DNA of 64,000 bases from Streptococcus pseudopneumoniae (GCF_001073085.1 NZ_JVFV01000008.1:56279-120278), one strand, 5' to 3'. Shown: positions 1 to 9,280, numbered from the stretch's first letter. A program made the numbers and translations. The notes: a model not told the origin generated them from the sequence alone.

Positions 1-70
1 TGAGACACAGATTATTGAATAAGCTAATCGAAGAATAAAAATAGCTTACTATTACTGATATAAACAATAT

Positions 71-109
71 GGGGGTTAGTTTTGCATATGGCAGAGCTAA
101 ACCCTTTTT
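71..109 (+). terminator. possible weak terminator
   Basis: An imperfect hairpin (GGGTTAG paired with CTAAACCC, one bulge) is followed by five T. It could end transcription of whatever lies upstream of the window. The stem is weak and no upstream gene is visible, so this is tentative. Confidence 0.3.
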
Positions 110-141
110 ATCTAGATTTTACCTGAAAGTTAAAAAAATTC

Positions 142-170
142 TTGACAGATTTATGTGATAGGAGTAAAAT
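142..170 (+). promoter_or_regulatory. promoter of the first pht gene
   Basis: TTGACA (142-147) and TAAAAT (165-170) are separated by 17 nt. Zinc-repressor-like palindromes start one base after the -10. The adcAII promoter at 3663-3691 has the same sequence elements and spacing. Confidence 0.75.
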
Positions 171-171
171 C

Positions 172-195
172 TTAACTAGTTAAATAACCGGTTAA
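172..195. promoter_or_regulatory. two abutting AdcR-like operators
   Basis: TTAACTAGTTAA (172-183) matches the known streptococcal AdcR consensus TTAACYRGTTAA exactly. ATAACCGGTTAA (184-195) matches 11 of 12 bases. They lie directly downstream of the -10, where bound AdcR-Zn would block initiation. Zinc-dependent repression is inferred from the family. Confidence 0.8.
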
Positions 196-266
196 TTATA
201 TGGAGAACTAACTCACTCGCTCAAATCTTGTTTGATAAATAGAAAATAGAAGGAGGAGTTTTAAAA

Positions 267-347
267 GTGATTTCGTTTTTCAGTTATATACTTAACCAGT
301 TAAGAAAATTCTTTAGAAAAAGGTGTAGTCCTTTATTTAACGAATAA
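267..347 (+). CDS. candidate 26-residue leader peptide
   Basis: A short GTG-initiated frame sits between the zinc-regulated promoter and the pht gene. It has a near-ideal ribosome binding site, AGGAGGAG at 251-258, eight bases before the GTG. The predicted peptide has a hydrophobic start (VISFFSYILNQL) and a basic middle (RKFFRKRC). A third perfect AdcR palindrome lies inside the frame at 292-303. Expression is not established. The strong Shine-Dalgarno is the main evidence, and the frame could be a relic of a former gene start. Confidence 0.35.
   Translation: MISFFSYILNQLRKFFRKRCSPLFNE
292..303. promoter_or_regulatory. third AdcR-like operator
   Basis: TTAACCAGTTAA is a perfect match to the AdcR consensus. 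It lies about 120 bp downstream of the promoter-proximal pair and 67 bp before the pht start. The distance suggests a roadblock or looping site, or a second regulated promoter not recognised here. Confidence 0.65.
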
Positions 348-369
348 ATGAAATAGGAAGTGTGTTTAG

Positions 370-3300
370 ATGAAAATCAATAAAAAATATGTTCTTGGTT
401 CGGTAGCTCTTTTAGCATTAAGCCTTTCAAGTTATGAACTGGGGCGTTTCCAAGCGGTACAGACTAGCAAAGAGCCTAATCGTGTGGCTTATATAGAAGG
501 GAATCAGGCTAGTACTAAGACTGAAAATCTGACGCCTGATGAAGTTAGTCAGCGAGAAGGTATTAATGCTGAACAAATTGTTGTTAAAATTACCGATCAA
601 GGTTACGTGACTTCACATGGGGACCATTATCATTACTTTAATGGCAAGGTTCCTTATGATGCTATTTTCAGCGAAGAACTTTTGATGAAGGATCCGAATT
701 ATCAACTTCGTAATGAGGATATTGTCAGCGAAGTTAAGGGTGGTTATGTGATTAAGGTAGACGGGAAATACTATGTTTACCTTAAGGATGCGGCTCATGC
801 GGACAATATTCGTACAAAAGAAGAGATTAAACGTCAGAAGCAGGAACATAGTAGTAATCACGGGGGTGGTTCTAACGATCAAGCAGTAGTTGCAGCCAGA
901 GCTCAAGGACGCTATACAACGGATGATGGGTATATCTTTAATGCCTCTGATATCATAGAAGATACAGGTGATGCTTATATCGTTCCACATGGCAATCACT
1001 TCCACTATATTCCTAAGAGTGATTTGTCTGCCAGTGAATTAGCTGCTGCCCAAGCCTTCTTATCTGGAAAAGGTGGCCAATTAAGTACCGTTGAATATCG
1101 TTCAAGCAGAGGAGAAACAAGATCTAGTGTGAGAACTAGTCCATCTGAAACTCCTCAAAATCCTGCAACAGCTCCGGAGAGCCAAAATGAGGATTTAGCT
1201 AGTCTCCTTCAAGAATTGTACGCTTTGCCACTTAGCCAACGTCATGTGGAGTCTGATGGATTAGTATTTGACCCAGCACAGATTACAAAACGTACTGCAA
1301 ATGGTGTGGCAGTTCCTCACGGGGATCATTTCCATTTCATTCCGTATTCGCAAATGTCTGCTTTGGAAGAAAAATTGGCTCGAAATCTGCCAATTGGAGG
1401 TCAGCCAATTCAAAGTCATGCTGATAATCCGAAACCAAGCAGTTCTGAGAAACCAAGTTCAGCCATTAAACCAAACTTTAATTTCAATACGCCGGCACCG
1501 AATCGAGGAACTGGAGGAGCCTATACAACGGATGATGGGTATGTCTTTAGTCCGACAGATGTGATTGAAGATACAGGAGACGCTTTTGTTGTACCGCACG
1601 GCAATCATTTCCACTATATCCCTAAGAGTGATTTGTCAGCAGGAGAATTGGCTGCTGCTCAAGCTTATTGGAATGGTAAACAAGGTGCACATTCCTCTAC
1701 AAGTTCAAGTAAACCAAGTAGTGATAATTCTAAGCCAGCTCAACCAAGTTTGACAGAGACTCCTAATCTGACTGTCACACCAACTTATCATCAAAATCAA
1801 GGGGAAGACATTTCAACACTTTTAAGTGAATTGTATGCGAAACCTTTATCAGAACGCCATGTGGAATCGGATGGTCTAGTCTTTGATCCGGCACAAATTA
1901 TCAAACGTACAGCTAACGGTGTCGCAGTGCCTCACGGAGACCATTATCACTTTATTCCTTATTCACAAATGTCTGATTTAGAGCAGAAGATTGCAAGAAT
2001 GATTCCGTTAAAAGGGCAAAATGGATTAAACGAAATTGTTACAGATATTAAACCTTTAGCATCAAAAGAAGTAGTTCATAAGTTCTTAGGACAACCAATC
2101 AAAGCTTATGGAAAAGGTTTAGATGGTAAACCTTATGATACGAGTGATGGATACATATTTACCAAAGATTCCATCGATTCGGTTGATAAATCAGGTGTTA
2201 TTGCCAAACACGGAGATCATTTCCATTATATGGGATATGGTGAATTAGAACAATTCGAATTGGATGAAGTTGCCAAATGGATTCAAGAAACTGGTAAAAA
2301 TCCAGATTCCATCATTTCTTCAGTACACTCAGATGAGGAGGAAAGACCAAAGTTTGATTATAAAAAAGTAACTAATAAAATTTTTAGAAATAGTAAAGTT
2401 GGTTATATAATTAATGAAGGTGGTAAAGATTATTTTTATTCACGTGAAGAACTCGATCTTACTCAAATAGCTTTTTCTGAGCAGGAACTAATGCTTAAAG
2501 ATAAAGATAATTATCGTTATGATATTGTAGAAACAGAAATTAAACCAAGATTAGCTGTTGATGTATCTAGCTTGCCTATGCATGCAGCCAATACTACGTA
2601 TGATACTGGAACTTCTTTCATTATTCCTCATATCGATCACATTCACGTCGTACCTTATTCTTGGTTAAATAGTGAGCAAATTGCAACTATAAAATATGTA
2701 ATGCAACATCCTGATGTGCGTCCTGAAGTTTGGTCAAAACCAGGTCATGATGATGCTGGATCTGTTATTGCTAATGTAACGCCTCTTGAAAAACACGCTG
2801 GAATGCAGAATTGGCAAATTATCCATTCTGCTGAAGAAGTTCAGAAAGCTCTTGCAGAAGGTCGATTTGCAACTCCAGATGGTTATATTTTTGATCCGAA
2901 AGATGTATTGGCAAAAGAAACTTTTGTATGGGAAGACAAATCATTTAGTATTCCAAGAGCGGGAGGTGGTTCATTGAGAAGTATCACTAAATCCGACTTG
3001 TCAGAAGTAGAATGGAAACAAGCTCAAGAGTTGATAGCTAAAAGAATGAAAGAAAAAGAATCCCAAAATGGGACGTTTACGAATAATAATGAAGAATCAA
3101 AACCTGATTCAAACAATCTTAAAAATATTGATAAAAATAAGACTGTTGTAGATAAAACTGAGGAGCAACCGAAGAATAATATAGGCGTAAATGAGACTGG
3201 TACAACCAACGAAATTCCTTCAGAAAACAAGGTTGAAGATAAAGAAAACTCCAAAGAAGAAAGTGACGATGATTTACCAGACTACGGATTGGATAAAGTA

Positions 3301-3450
3301 ACTTTAAATGAACATATAGAAAAGTTAGCAAAAATTGCACAAATCGATCCTAAGTTTCTAATTTTTCAGCCAGAAGGTGTTCAGTTTTACAATAAAAATG
3401 GTGAATTAGTGATGTATGACATTAAGACACTAAAACAAATAAAACCTTAA
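370..3450 (+). CDS. pht: polyhistidine triad surface protein (PhtA/PhtB type)
   Basis: This 1026-residue exported protein starts with a hydrophobic signal (VLGSVALLALSLSSYEL). It carries seven HxxHxH zinc-binding triads: HGDHYH, HGNHFH, HGDHFH, HGNHFH, HGDHYH, HGDHFH and HIDHIH. Near residues 855-875 an eighth module has lost its histidines (PRAGGGSLRS followed by ITKSDLS). The middle contains Ser/Pro-rich linkers. The C-terminus (LPDYGLDKVTLNEH ... FLIFQPEGVQFYNKNGEL) is as I remember it from pneumococcal PhtA/PhtB. Pht proteins bind zinc at the surface, help deliver it to AdcAII, and interact with complement. AGGAAG lies eight bases before the ATG, and the promoter upstream carries AdcR-like sites. 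Confidence 0.9.
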   Translation: MKINKKYVLGSVALLALSLSSYELGRFQAVQTSKEPNRVAYIEGNQASTKTENLTPDEVSQREGINAEQIVVKITDQGYVTSHGDHYHYFNGKVPYDAIFSEELLMKDPNYQLRNEDIVSEVKGGYVIKVDGKYYVYLKDAAHADNIRTKEEIKRQKQEHSSNHGGGSNDQAVVAARAQGRYTTDDGYIFNASDIIEDTGDAYIVPHGNHFHYIPKSDLSASELAAAQAFLSGKGGQLSTVEYRSSRGETRSSVRTSPSETPQNPATAPESQNEDLASLLQELYALPLSQRHVESDGLVFDPAQITKRTANGVAVPHGDHFHFIPYSQMSALEEKLARNLPIGGQPIQSHADNPKPSSSEKPSSAIKPNFNFNTPAPNRGTGGAYTTDDGYVFSPTDVIEDTGDAFVVPHGNHFHYIPKSDLSAGELAAAQAYWNGKQGAHSSTSSSKPSSDNSKPAQPSLTETPNLTVTPTYHQNQGEDISTLLSELYAKPLSERHVESDGLVFDPAQIIKRTANGVAVPHGDHYHFIPYSQMSDLEQKIARMIPLKGQNGLNEIVTDIKPLASKEVVHKFLGQPIKAYGKGLDGKPYDTSDGYIFTKDSIDSVDKSGVIAKHGDHFHYMGYGELEQFELDEVAKWIQETGKNPDSIISSVHSDEEERPKFDYKKVTNKIFRNSKVGYIINEGGKDYFYSREELDLTQIAFSEQELMLKDKDNYRYDIVETEIKPRLAVDVSSLPMHAANTTYDTGTSFIIPHIDHIHVVPYSWLNSEQIATIKYVMQHPDVRPEVWSKPGHDDAGSVIANVTPLEKHAGMQNWQIIHSAEEVQKALAEGRFATPDGYIFDPKDVLAKETFVWEDKSFSIPRAGGGSLRSITKSDLSEVEWKQAQELIAKRMKEKESQNGTFTNNNEESKPDSNNLKNIDKNKTVVDKTEEQPKNNIGVNETGTTNEIPSENKVEDKENSKEESDDDLPDYGLDKVTLNEHIEKLAKIAQIDPKFLIFQPEGVQFYNKNGELVMYDIKTLKQIKP

Positions 3451-3478
3451 AATATTTTTATTCATTATAATCTACTCG

Positions 3479-3520
3479 AAAGGATATTGTTCGATTTTTG
3501 ATTGAATAATGTCCTTTTCT
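3479..3520 (+). terminator. terminator after first pht gene
   Basis: AAAGGATATT pairs with AATGTCCTTT across a 19-nt loop and is followed by TTTTCTTT. It lies 28 bp after the stop codon. Confidence 0.7.
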
Positions 3521-3604
3521 TTATTAAAAAGCTGAAATTTGCTGTCTTAAAAAATGAATCAAGGAGTTCTAAAACAATTAAAAGTCAAATGATAAAAATG
3601 ACTA

Positions 3605-3641
3605 GTGAGAACTAATAATGAAATCTAGTTCTCACTTTTTT
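3605..3641 (+). terminator. second terminator before adcAII
   Basis: A perfect 10-bp stem, GTGAGAACTA / TAGTTCTCAC, is followed by six T. Two consecutive terminators insulate the adcAII operon from the pht gene upstream. The 85 bp between them hold no recognisable gene. Confidence 0.8.
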
Positions 3642-3662
3642 CATGAAAATGTAGAAAAAATA

Positions 3663-3691
3663 TTGACATTTTAAATTTTTAGGAGTAAAAT
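3663..3691 (+). promoter_or_regulatory. promoter of adcAII-pht operon
   Basis: TTGACA (3663-3668), a 17-nt spacer and TAAAAT (3686-3691). The bases around the -10 (GGAGTAAAAT) are identical to the promoter at 142-170. Confidence 0.8.
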
Positions 3692-3692
3692 G

Positions 3693-3716
3693 TTTACTAG
3701 TTAATTAAACGGTTAA
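3693..3716. promoter_or_regulatory. two abutting AdcR-like operators
   Basis: TTTACTAGTTAA and TTAAACGGTTAA abut each other and each matches 11 of 12 consensus bases. The pair begins one base after the -10, as in the first pht promoter. A weaker half-site (ACTAGTTAA) overlaps the ribosome binding region at 3719-3727. Confidence 0.75.
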
Positions 3717-3736
3717 ATACTAGTTAAGGAGTTGTT

Positions 3737-4666
3737 ATGAAAAAAATAAGTATCCTATGGCTTGTGCTTGCCTTCTTTGCCCTTACCATAGGAGCATGTG
3801 GACAAAAGACCAGCCAAGACAAGAGTGATGAAACTAAGGGAATGAAGATTGTGACCAGTTTTTATCCTATCTATGCCATGGTCAAGGAAGTATCTGGTGA
3901 CTTGAATGATGTTCGAATGATTCAGTCAAGTAGCGGAATTCACTCCTTTGAACCTTCTGCAAATGATATTGCAGCCATCTATGATGCCGATGTTTTTGTC
4001 TATCATTCTCATACACTAGAGTCATGGGCGGGAAGTTTGGATCCAAGCCTGCAAAAATCCAAGGTAAAGGTCTTAGAAGCATCAGAAGGTATGACCTTGG
4101 AGCGCGTGCCTGGCTTAGAAGATATGCAGGCAGGAGATGGGATTGATGAGAAAACCTTGTATGATCCTCATACTTGGTTAGATCCTGAAAAAGTTGCTGA
4201 AGAAGCACAGATTATTGCTGATAAGTTATCCGAACTGGACAGTGCCAACAAGGATACCTATCAGAAAAACGCACAAAGTTTTAGTGCTAAAGCTCATGAT
4301 TTGACAAAGAAATACCAACCAATCTTTGAAAAGGCCAATCAAAAGACATTTGTGACCCAACACACAGCCTTTTCATATTTGGCAAAACGATTTGGACTAA
4401 ATCAGCTTGGGATTGCAGGAATATCTCCTGATCAAGAACCAAGTCCAAGACAATTGACTGAAATTCAGGAATTTGTAAAGACTTATAAGGTCAAAACCAT
4501 CTTTACAGAGAGCAATGCATCATCTAAGGTAGCGGACACTCTTGTCAAATCAACAGGTGTGAGTCTTAAAACCCTCAATCCTTTAGAGGCAGACCCACAA
4601 AATGACAAGTCCTACTTGGAAAATCTAGAAGAAAATATGGCTATCTTAGCTGAAGAATTGAAATGA
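3737..4666 (+). CDS. adcAII: zinc-binding lipoprotein AdcAII/Lmb
   Basis: This 309-residue substrate-binding lipoprotein of the cluster A-I (ZnuA-like) family captures zinc for the AdcCB ABC importer and is also known as laminin-binding protein Lmb. The signal peptide ends in TIGAC with lipid-attachment Cys21. Zinc ligands expected from the AdcAII/Lmb family are present: His69 (SGIHSFEPSA), His145 (YDPHTWLDP), His209 (TQHTAFSYL) and Glu284 (NPLEADP). It lacks the His-rich loop and ZinT domain of AdcA, as expected for AdcAII. It is followed after 7 bp by a pht gene, the classical adcAII-pht operon. AAGGAG precedes the ATG. Confidence 0.92.
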   Translation: MKKISILWLVLAFFALTIGACGQKTSQDKSDETKGMKIVTSFYPIYAMVKEVSGDLNDVRMIQSSSGIHSFEPSANDIAAIYDADVFVYHSHTLESWAGSLDPSLQKSKVKVLEASEGMTLERVPGLEDMQAGDGIDEKTLYDPHTWLDPEKVAEEAQIIADKLSELDSANKDTYQKNAQSFSAKAHDLTKKYQPIFEKANQKTFVTQHTAFSYLAKRFGLNQLGIAGISPDQEPSPRQLTEIQEFVKTYKVKTIFTESNASSKVADTLVKSTGVSLKTLNPLEADPQNDKSYLENLEENMAILAEELK

Positions 4667-4673
4667 GGAGATT

Positions 4674-7600
4674 ATGAAGATTAATAAAAAATATCTAGCG
4701 GGATCTGCAGTGGTCCTTGCCTTAAGTGTCTGTGCTTATGCTTTAAATCAACATCAAGCACCTGAGAAAAAAGATGACAACCGTGTATCCTACGTTGATG
4801 GTAAAGAGTCTGAAGCTAAAAAGAATGAAACTTTGACACCAGACCAAGTTAGCAAGAAGGAAGGCATAGAAGCTGAACAGATTGTTACCAAAATCACTGA
4901 TCAAGGTTATGTGACTTCCCACGGTGACCATTTCCATTATTATAATGGTAAGGTTCCTTATGATGCCATCTTTAGTGAAGAACTGGTTATGAAGGATCCG
5001 AACTATCAGTTGCGTGATCAAGATATTGTCAATGAGATTAAAGGTGGCTATATCATCAAAGTGGATGGCAAATACTATGTCTATCTAAAAGATGCAAGCC
5101 ATGCTGATAATGTCCGGACGAAAGACCAAATCGAGCAACAAAAACAAGAACATACATCAGATAGTGGCAGTGCAAGTAAGGAGGTTCTTGTTGCCAGAGC
5201 ACAAGGTAGATATACAACAGATGATGGTTATGTCTTTAATGCTGCAGATATCATAGAAGATACAGGTGATGCCTATATCGTTCCTCATGGTGGGCATTAT
5301 CACTACGTTCCAAAGAGTGCTCTATCTTCAAGTGAATTAGCAGCAGCTCAAGCCTATCTAGCTGGAAGAGGAAGTCAACCAAGCCTGACTGATTATAAAC
5401 CAAATCCAAGTGTTACACCAAGTTCTCAAGCTGATAGCCCAGCAACAAGCATCCCAGTAGATAAAGAGGATAGCCTCCAAAGTCTTCTCGCTCAGTTATA
5501 TGCTTTACCAGTTAGTCAACGCTATCAAGAATCTGATGGTTTGGTATTTGACCCAGCTAAAATTACTAGTCGTACACCATCAGGAGTTGCGATTCCACAC
5601 GGTAATCACTACCATTTCATTCCTTATAGTAGTATGTCTGCTTTGGAGCAAAAAATTGCTCGTTTGATACCACTTGGAGGTGTTCTAACACCAACAAAAC
5701 CGTTAGAAAATCAAAATAAACCAACAGTTCAGCGTGACCATGAAAATGTAACTCATAACACCCATCATGAAGATGAACATGATCATGGCTTTGCAGCTGA
5801 GCGTGTGATTAGAGAAGATGAGCAAGGTTTTGTAGTTTCACATGGAGACCATGCCCACTATTTCTTTAAAAAAGATTTATCAGCAGAACAGATTAAGGCA
5901 GCGCAAGAGCATTTGCATGGTCATGTCCAAACAGAAGTTCCAAAAGATAATCATAATACTCATAAAGAGAATGAAGCGAAACAGGAGCATCATGAAGATG
6001 AACATGATCATGGCTTTGCAGCTGAGCGTGTGATTAGAGAAGATGAGCAAGGTTTTGTAGTTTCACATGGAGATCATGCCCACTATTTCTTTAAAAAAGA
6101 TTTATCAGCAGAACAGATTAAGGCAGCACAAGAACATTTGCATGGGCACCATCAGGCAGAGCCTGTAAAACCTCTTGCCAAGACTGTAGAAAGTTTCTCT
6201 CGAGATGCCAGCGATGAAGAAAAGATAGCTTATATCTCTAAAACCTATGGTGTTCCGCTTGAAGCGATCCGAATTTCAAATGGATTCTTTGTATTTGGAA
6301 ATCCAGACCAGGCTTATGACCCAACTCACATTCACCCTTATGCAGTTCGAAAGGAACACGTTCGTATTCCTCTCCAAACAGGTGATGCAGAGCTTGATTT
6401 CCTAAACGAACTCTATACAACTGCTTTACGTGATGGCGTTTCTCCTTATAGTTTGCAGGTTGAAAATGGTAGCTTCGTCATTCCTCACGGTGATCATAAT
6501 CACTACATCAAAGTACAAACTAAAGGCTATGAAGTGGCTTTGAAACATAAGATTCCTGCCTTGCAATCTAACTACCAACCAGGAGCCTTTGATGAAGCTA
6601 CTGTTCAAAATAAGGTTGATCAACTTCTAGCAGAAAGTCGTGAAGTCTATAAAGATAAACCAATTTTACAAAGACAAATTGAGCTTGCCTTGGGACAATT
6701 CTCTGAAAATATGAAGAATCTCTCAACCAACTCAACAGCTGGTTATCTGGCTGCTTTAGATCTCTTTGACAAGCAGTATATCCACGTTGACTCTAGTGTA
6801 AAACCAACAGAAATCAGTCCATTAGACAAGAAATATCAAGCTTTAGTAGATAAGATTAATACCTTGGATACGGATGCTTATGGACTTCCTAAAAAGGATC
6901 TTTTGGCTCAACTCCAAGAAAATAAATTGGCTCAAGATGAGGCTGGTTTAGATGCAGTTGAAGCTAAACTACAAGCTCTGCAAGATTTTAATGATCGTAC
7001 TGGTGTTACGACAGTCGAATACATCAAGTATTTCTATCAACATTTGTCAGATGGTCGTTTAAATGACACTCTTAGAAATAAAGTTGCCAACTTAACTTGG
7101 ACTCTTTATCAGTCACAATCTTTCCTTAAGGCAACTGACTTGAACAAACTCTTCCCTGAAATCTATCAAACAAAATTAGAGGTAGAAGAAGCAGTGAAGA
7201 ATGAATCAGTTGCTCATAAACCTTCTGAAACGATCCTAGACACTGAAAAAGTGGATGGTCATAGTGCTAAAACGGCAGTCTATGAATTTTTGAAAGGTTT
7301 GTATGATGATATTAAGCCTGAGGAACAAAGCAATCATGTTCGGAAAGATCAAGTAGAAGAACTCTTAACAAAAGCTGAAGAATTAGTGGCTCAAGTCAAA
7401 GAAGAGGGAGTTAAAGCTTCACTTGCTGACGAAGTGAAAAATCTGAAAGCTGCTCTAGATAAAGATGACGCAGACCTTGATGAATTAAACACGCAAGTTC
7501 AAGATCTTCTGAAGCGTATTTCACAAACCATTCAGAATGAACGTGAGAATGTCAACCAAGACCCAGAGGTTTTAGTTCTCTACCAAAAACTTTATAATGG

Positions 7601-7886
7601 TGTCATTGCCCTTCATACTTATTTAGAAATGAATAATGGTTCTGATGCAGACTTTGAAAAAGTGGATGCCTTATTTGATAAGCTTAGTGCCGCAAGCAAA
7701 GACAAGCAAGCTCTTTTAGCTCTTGCTCAAGAAATCGTTTTATTAAACCAAGAATTTCAATCCAAAGTCAAGCTAGCTGAAGCTAGCACAGAAACAGCCA
7801 ATAAAGAAACAAACGATAAACAAGCTGAGACGAACTTAACTCCTGCAACTAGCTCTCCAGAAACAAGAGAAAAAGTAGCAGAATAA
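4674..7886 (+). CDS. pht: polyhistidine triad surface protein, second gene
   Basis: A 1070-residue exported protein translated from a GAGGAG site within the operon. The signal region is YLAGSAVVLALSVCAYAL. Six HxxHxH triads are visible: HGDHFH, HGGHYH, HGNHYH, HGDHAH twice, and HGDHNH. The two HGDHAH modules lie in a recent 225-bp tandem duplication, flanked by His/Glu-rich stretches. The second half is long and helical (for example YGVPLEAIRISNGFFVFG and FNDRTGVTTVEYIKYF) and differs from the first Pht protein. It ends in a Lys/Glu-rich tail with no LPXTG. It probably stores or delivers zinc to the co-transcribed AdcAII. I cannot assign it to one named Pht subtype. Confidence 0.9.
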   Translation: MKINKKYLAGSAVVLALSVCAYALNQHQAPEKKDDNRVSYVDGKESEAKKNETLTPDQVSKKEGIEAEQIVTKITDQGYVTSHGDHFHYYNGKVPYDAIFSEELVMKDPNYQLRDQDIVNEIKGGYIIKVDGKYYVYLKDASHADNVRTKDQIEQQKQEHTSDSGSASKEVLVARAQGRYTTDDGYVFNAADIIEDTGDAYIVPHGGHYHYVPKSALSSSELAAAQAYLAGRGSQPSLTDYKPNPSVTPSSQADSPATSIPVDKEDSLQSLLAQLYALPVSQRYQESDGLVFDPAKITSRTPSGVAIPHGNHYHFIPYSSMSALEQKIARLIPLGGVLTPTKPLENQNKPTVQRDHENVTHNTHHEDEHDHGFAAERVIREDEQGFVVSHGDHAHYFFKKDLSAEQIKAAQEHLHGHVQTEVPKDNHNTHKENEAKQEHHEDEHDHGFAAERVIREDEQGFVVSHGDHAHYFFKKDLSAEQIKAAQEHLHGHHQAEPVKPLAKTVESFSRDASDEEKIAYISKTYGVPLEAIRISNGFFVFGNPDQAYDPTHIHPYAVRKEHVRIPLQTGDAELDFLNELYTTALRDGVSPYSLQVENGSFVIPHGDHNHYIKVQTKGYEVALKHKIPALQSNYQPGAFDEATVQNKVDQLLAESREVYKDKPILQRQIELALGQFSENMKNLSTNSTAGYLAALDLFDKQYIHVDSSVKPTEISPLDKKYQALVDKINTLDTDAYGLPKKDLLAQLQENKLAQDEAGLDAVEAKLQALQDFNDRTGVTTVEYIKYFYQHLSDGRLNDTLRNKVANLTWTLYQSQSFLKATDLNKLFPEIYQTKLEVEEAVKNESVAHKPSETILDTEKVDGHSAKTAVYEFLKGLYDDIKPEEQSNHVRKDQVEELLTKAEELVAQVKEEGVKASLADEVKNLKAALDKDDADLDELNTQVQDLLKRISQTIQNERENVNQDPEVLVLYQKLYNGVIALHTYLEMNNGSDADFEKVDALFDKLSAASKDKQALLALAQEIVLLNQEFQSKVKLAEASTETANKETNDKQAETNLTPATSSPETREKVAE
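5763..6147 (+). repeat. in-frame tandem duplication inside pht
   Basis: The ~160-bp block 5763-5922 recurs at 5988-6147 with a 225-bp period. Only a few bases differ (for example GAGACC/GAGATC and GCGCAAGAG/GCACAAGAA). It duplicates one whole histidine-triad module, and the near identity indicates a recent event. Confidence 0.9.
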
Positions 7887-7965
7887 CAAAAAGTTCAGTC
7901 AGCTACCGTGTCAAAAGTAGGATGCTGATAAAAAAAGAGGTCGGGAATTTTTTCCCGATCTCTTT
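7887..7965. repeat. intergenic repeat copy ending in a terminator
   Basis: AAAAAGTTCAGTCAGCTACC and the following bases, up to a hairpin AAAGAGGTCGGGA / TCCCGATCTCTTT, recur with changes at 10605-10690. The hairpin serves both converging genes (pht and pepT) and overlaps the pepT stop codon. Confidence 0.7.
7934..7965. terminator. bidirectional terminator between pht and pepT
   Basis: A 13-bp stem with one G-T pair, AAAGAGGTCGGGA / TCCCGATCTCTTT, has a T-rich loop and flanking A and T runs, so it can work in both directions. Confidence 0.8.
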
Positions 7966-9187
7966 AGTCTTTATAAGCTACAATTCCAATAATGGTGTCG
8001 ACTGCACGTTCCATTGTTTGTAGACTAACGTATTCAAAACGTCCGTGCATGTTTTCACCACCAGCGAAGATATTTGGCGTAGGAATTCCCATAAAGGAAA
8101 TTTTAGAACCGTCCGTTCCTCCACGGATAGGCTCGATAATTGGTGTAATATCAAGACTTTCCATGACTGCTTTAGCGATGGTGATTGGAGTCATATCCTT
8201 TTCGATGACTTCTTTCATGTTGTAGTACTGGTCTGTCAATGTTAAAGTAACACGATCACTACCAAGTTCTTGGTTCATCTTATCAGCAATAGCTTGCATA
8301 GCAGCTTTTCGTGCTTCGAAGGTTTCTTTTTCAAAGTCGCGAATGATGTAGCTGGCACGCGCTTCCTCAACAGTTCCTGTTACATCCATGAGATGGTAGA
8401 AACCTTGGTAACCCTCAGTCAATTCTGGTCGGTCACCAACTGGAAGTTGATTGTGGAAGTCGATGGCTAATTGGAGAGCGTTAACCATTTGCCCTTTGGC
8501 CGTTCCTGGGTGAACATTACGACCTTGGAAGTGAAGTTCTGCACCTGCAGCGGAGAAGGTTTCATACTGAAGTTCACCAAGAGGTCCACCGTCAACTGTA
8601 TAGGCAAAGTCAACATTGAAATCCTCTGCATCAAATTTATTGGCACCGACACCGATTTCTTCATCTGGTCCGAAGCCAACACGGATTTCACAGTGTTTAA
8701 TTTCAGGATGAGCAGCCAAGTATTCGATAGCTGTCATGATTTCAGCGATACCAGATTTATCATCAGCCCCGAGAAGGGTAGTTCCATCAGTTGTAATCAA
8801 GGTTTGCCCTAGATATTTCTCTAAGCTCTTGAAATCCGCTGGATCTAGTTTGAAACCAGAGTTCCCAAGCTCGATAACGCCACCATCATAATTTTCAATA
8901 ACTTGCGGATTAACACCTTCAGCATTAAAATCAGCTGTATCCATGTGTGAGATAAAACCAATCTTACGAGTCAAACTAGGATCGTTAGCTGGAAGAGTAC
9001 CGATAGCAAAACCGTTTGGTAGATAGTAGACATTTTGCAAACCAACACGTTTCATCTCAGGGATGAGGACATTGGTTGCGAAGTCTACTTGACTTTGGGT
9101 ACTTGGTGTAGTGGTTGAATGTTCGTCAGAACGAGTGTTGACCTTGACATAAGTCAAAAAACGCTCCAACAATGTTTGATATTTCAT
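7964..9187 (-). CDS. pepT: peptidase T
   Basis: A 407-residue cytoplasmic zinc aminotripeptidase of family M20B that removes N-terminal residues from tripeptides. Metal-site motifs are HMDTAD (His81, Asp83), GADDKSG (bridging Asp near 143), GPDEEIG (the catalytic Glu and a ligand near 176) and [13 protein letters not shown] and the C-terminal [13 protein letters not shown] contain the final histidine ligand. Length matches the family. It is monocistronic on the minus strand, with a GGAG-type site before the ATG, and diverges from hemH. Confidence 0.95.
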   Translation of the reverse strand: MKYQTLLERFLTYVKVNTRSDEHSTTTPSTQSQVDFATNVLIPEMKRVGLQNVYYLPNGFAIGTLPANDPSLTRKIGFISHMDTADFNAEGVNPQVIENYDGGVIELGNSGFKLDPADFKSLEKYLGQTLITTDGTTLLGADDKSGIAEIMTAIEYLAAHPEIKHCEIRVGFGPDEEIGVGANKFDAEDFNVDFAYTVDGGPLGELQYETFSAAGAELHFQGRNVHPGTAKGQMVNALQLAIDFHNQLPVGDRPELTEGYQGFYHLMDVTGTVEEARASYIIRDFEKETFEARKAAMQAIADKMNQELGSDRVTLTLTDQYYNMKEVIEKDMTPITIAKAVMESLDITPIIEPIRGGTDGSKISFMGIPTPNIFAGGENMHGRFEYVSLQTMERAVDTIIGIVAYKD

Positions 9188-9280
9188 CGTAACTCCTTTT
9201 TTCCTTCTTTTAAAACCATTGTATCATAGAAAGAAGAGAAAAACAAAAGTCAGAAGGGAGATAAAATACTTATGTTAGCG

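Noticed and set aside
3551..3595. Short frame MNQGVLKQLKVK between the two terminators, possibly a transposase tail
   Set aside because: Too short and without any terminal repeats or neighbouring transposase sequence.
8471..8812. 113-residue plus-strand frame inside pepT
   Set aside because: Shadow of the peptidase gene on the other strand; no ribosome site.
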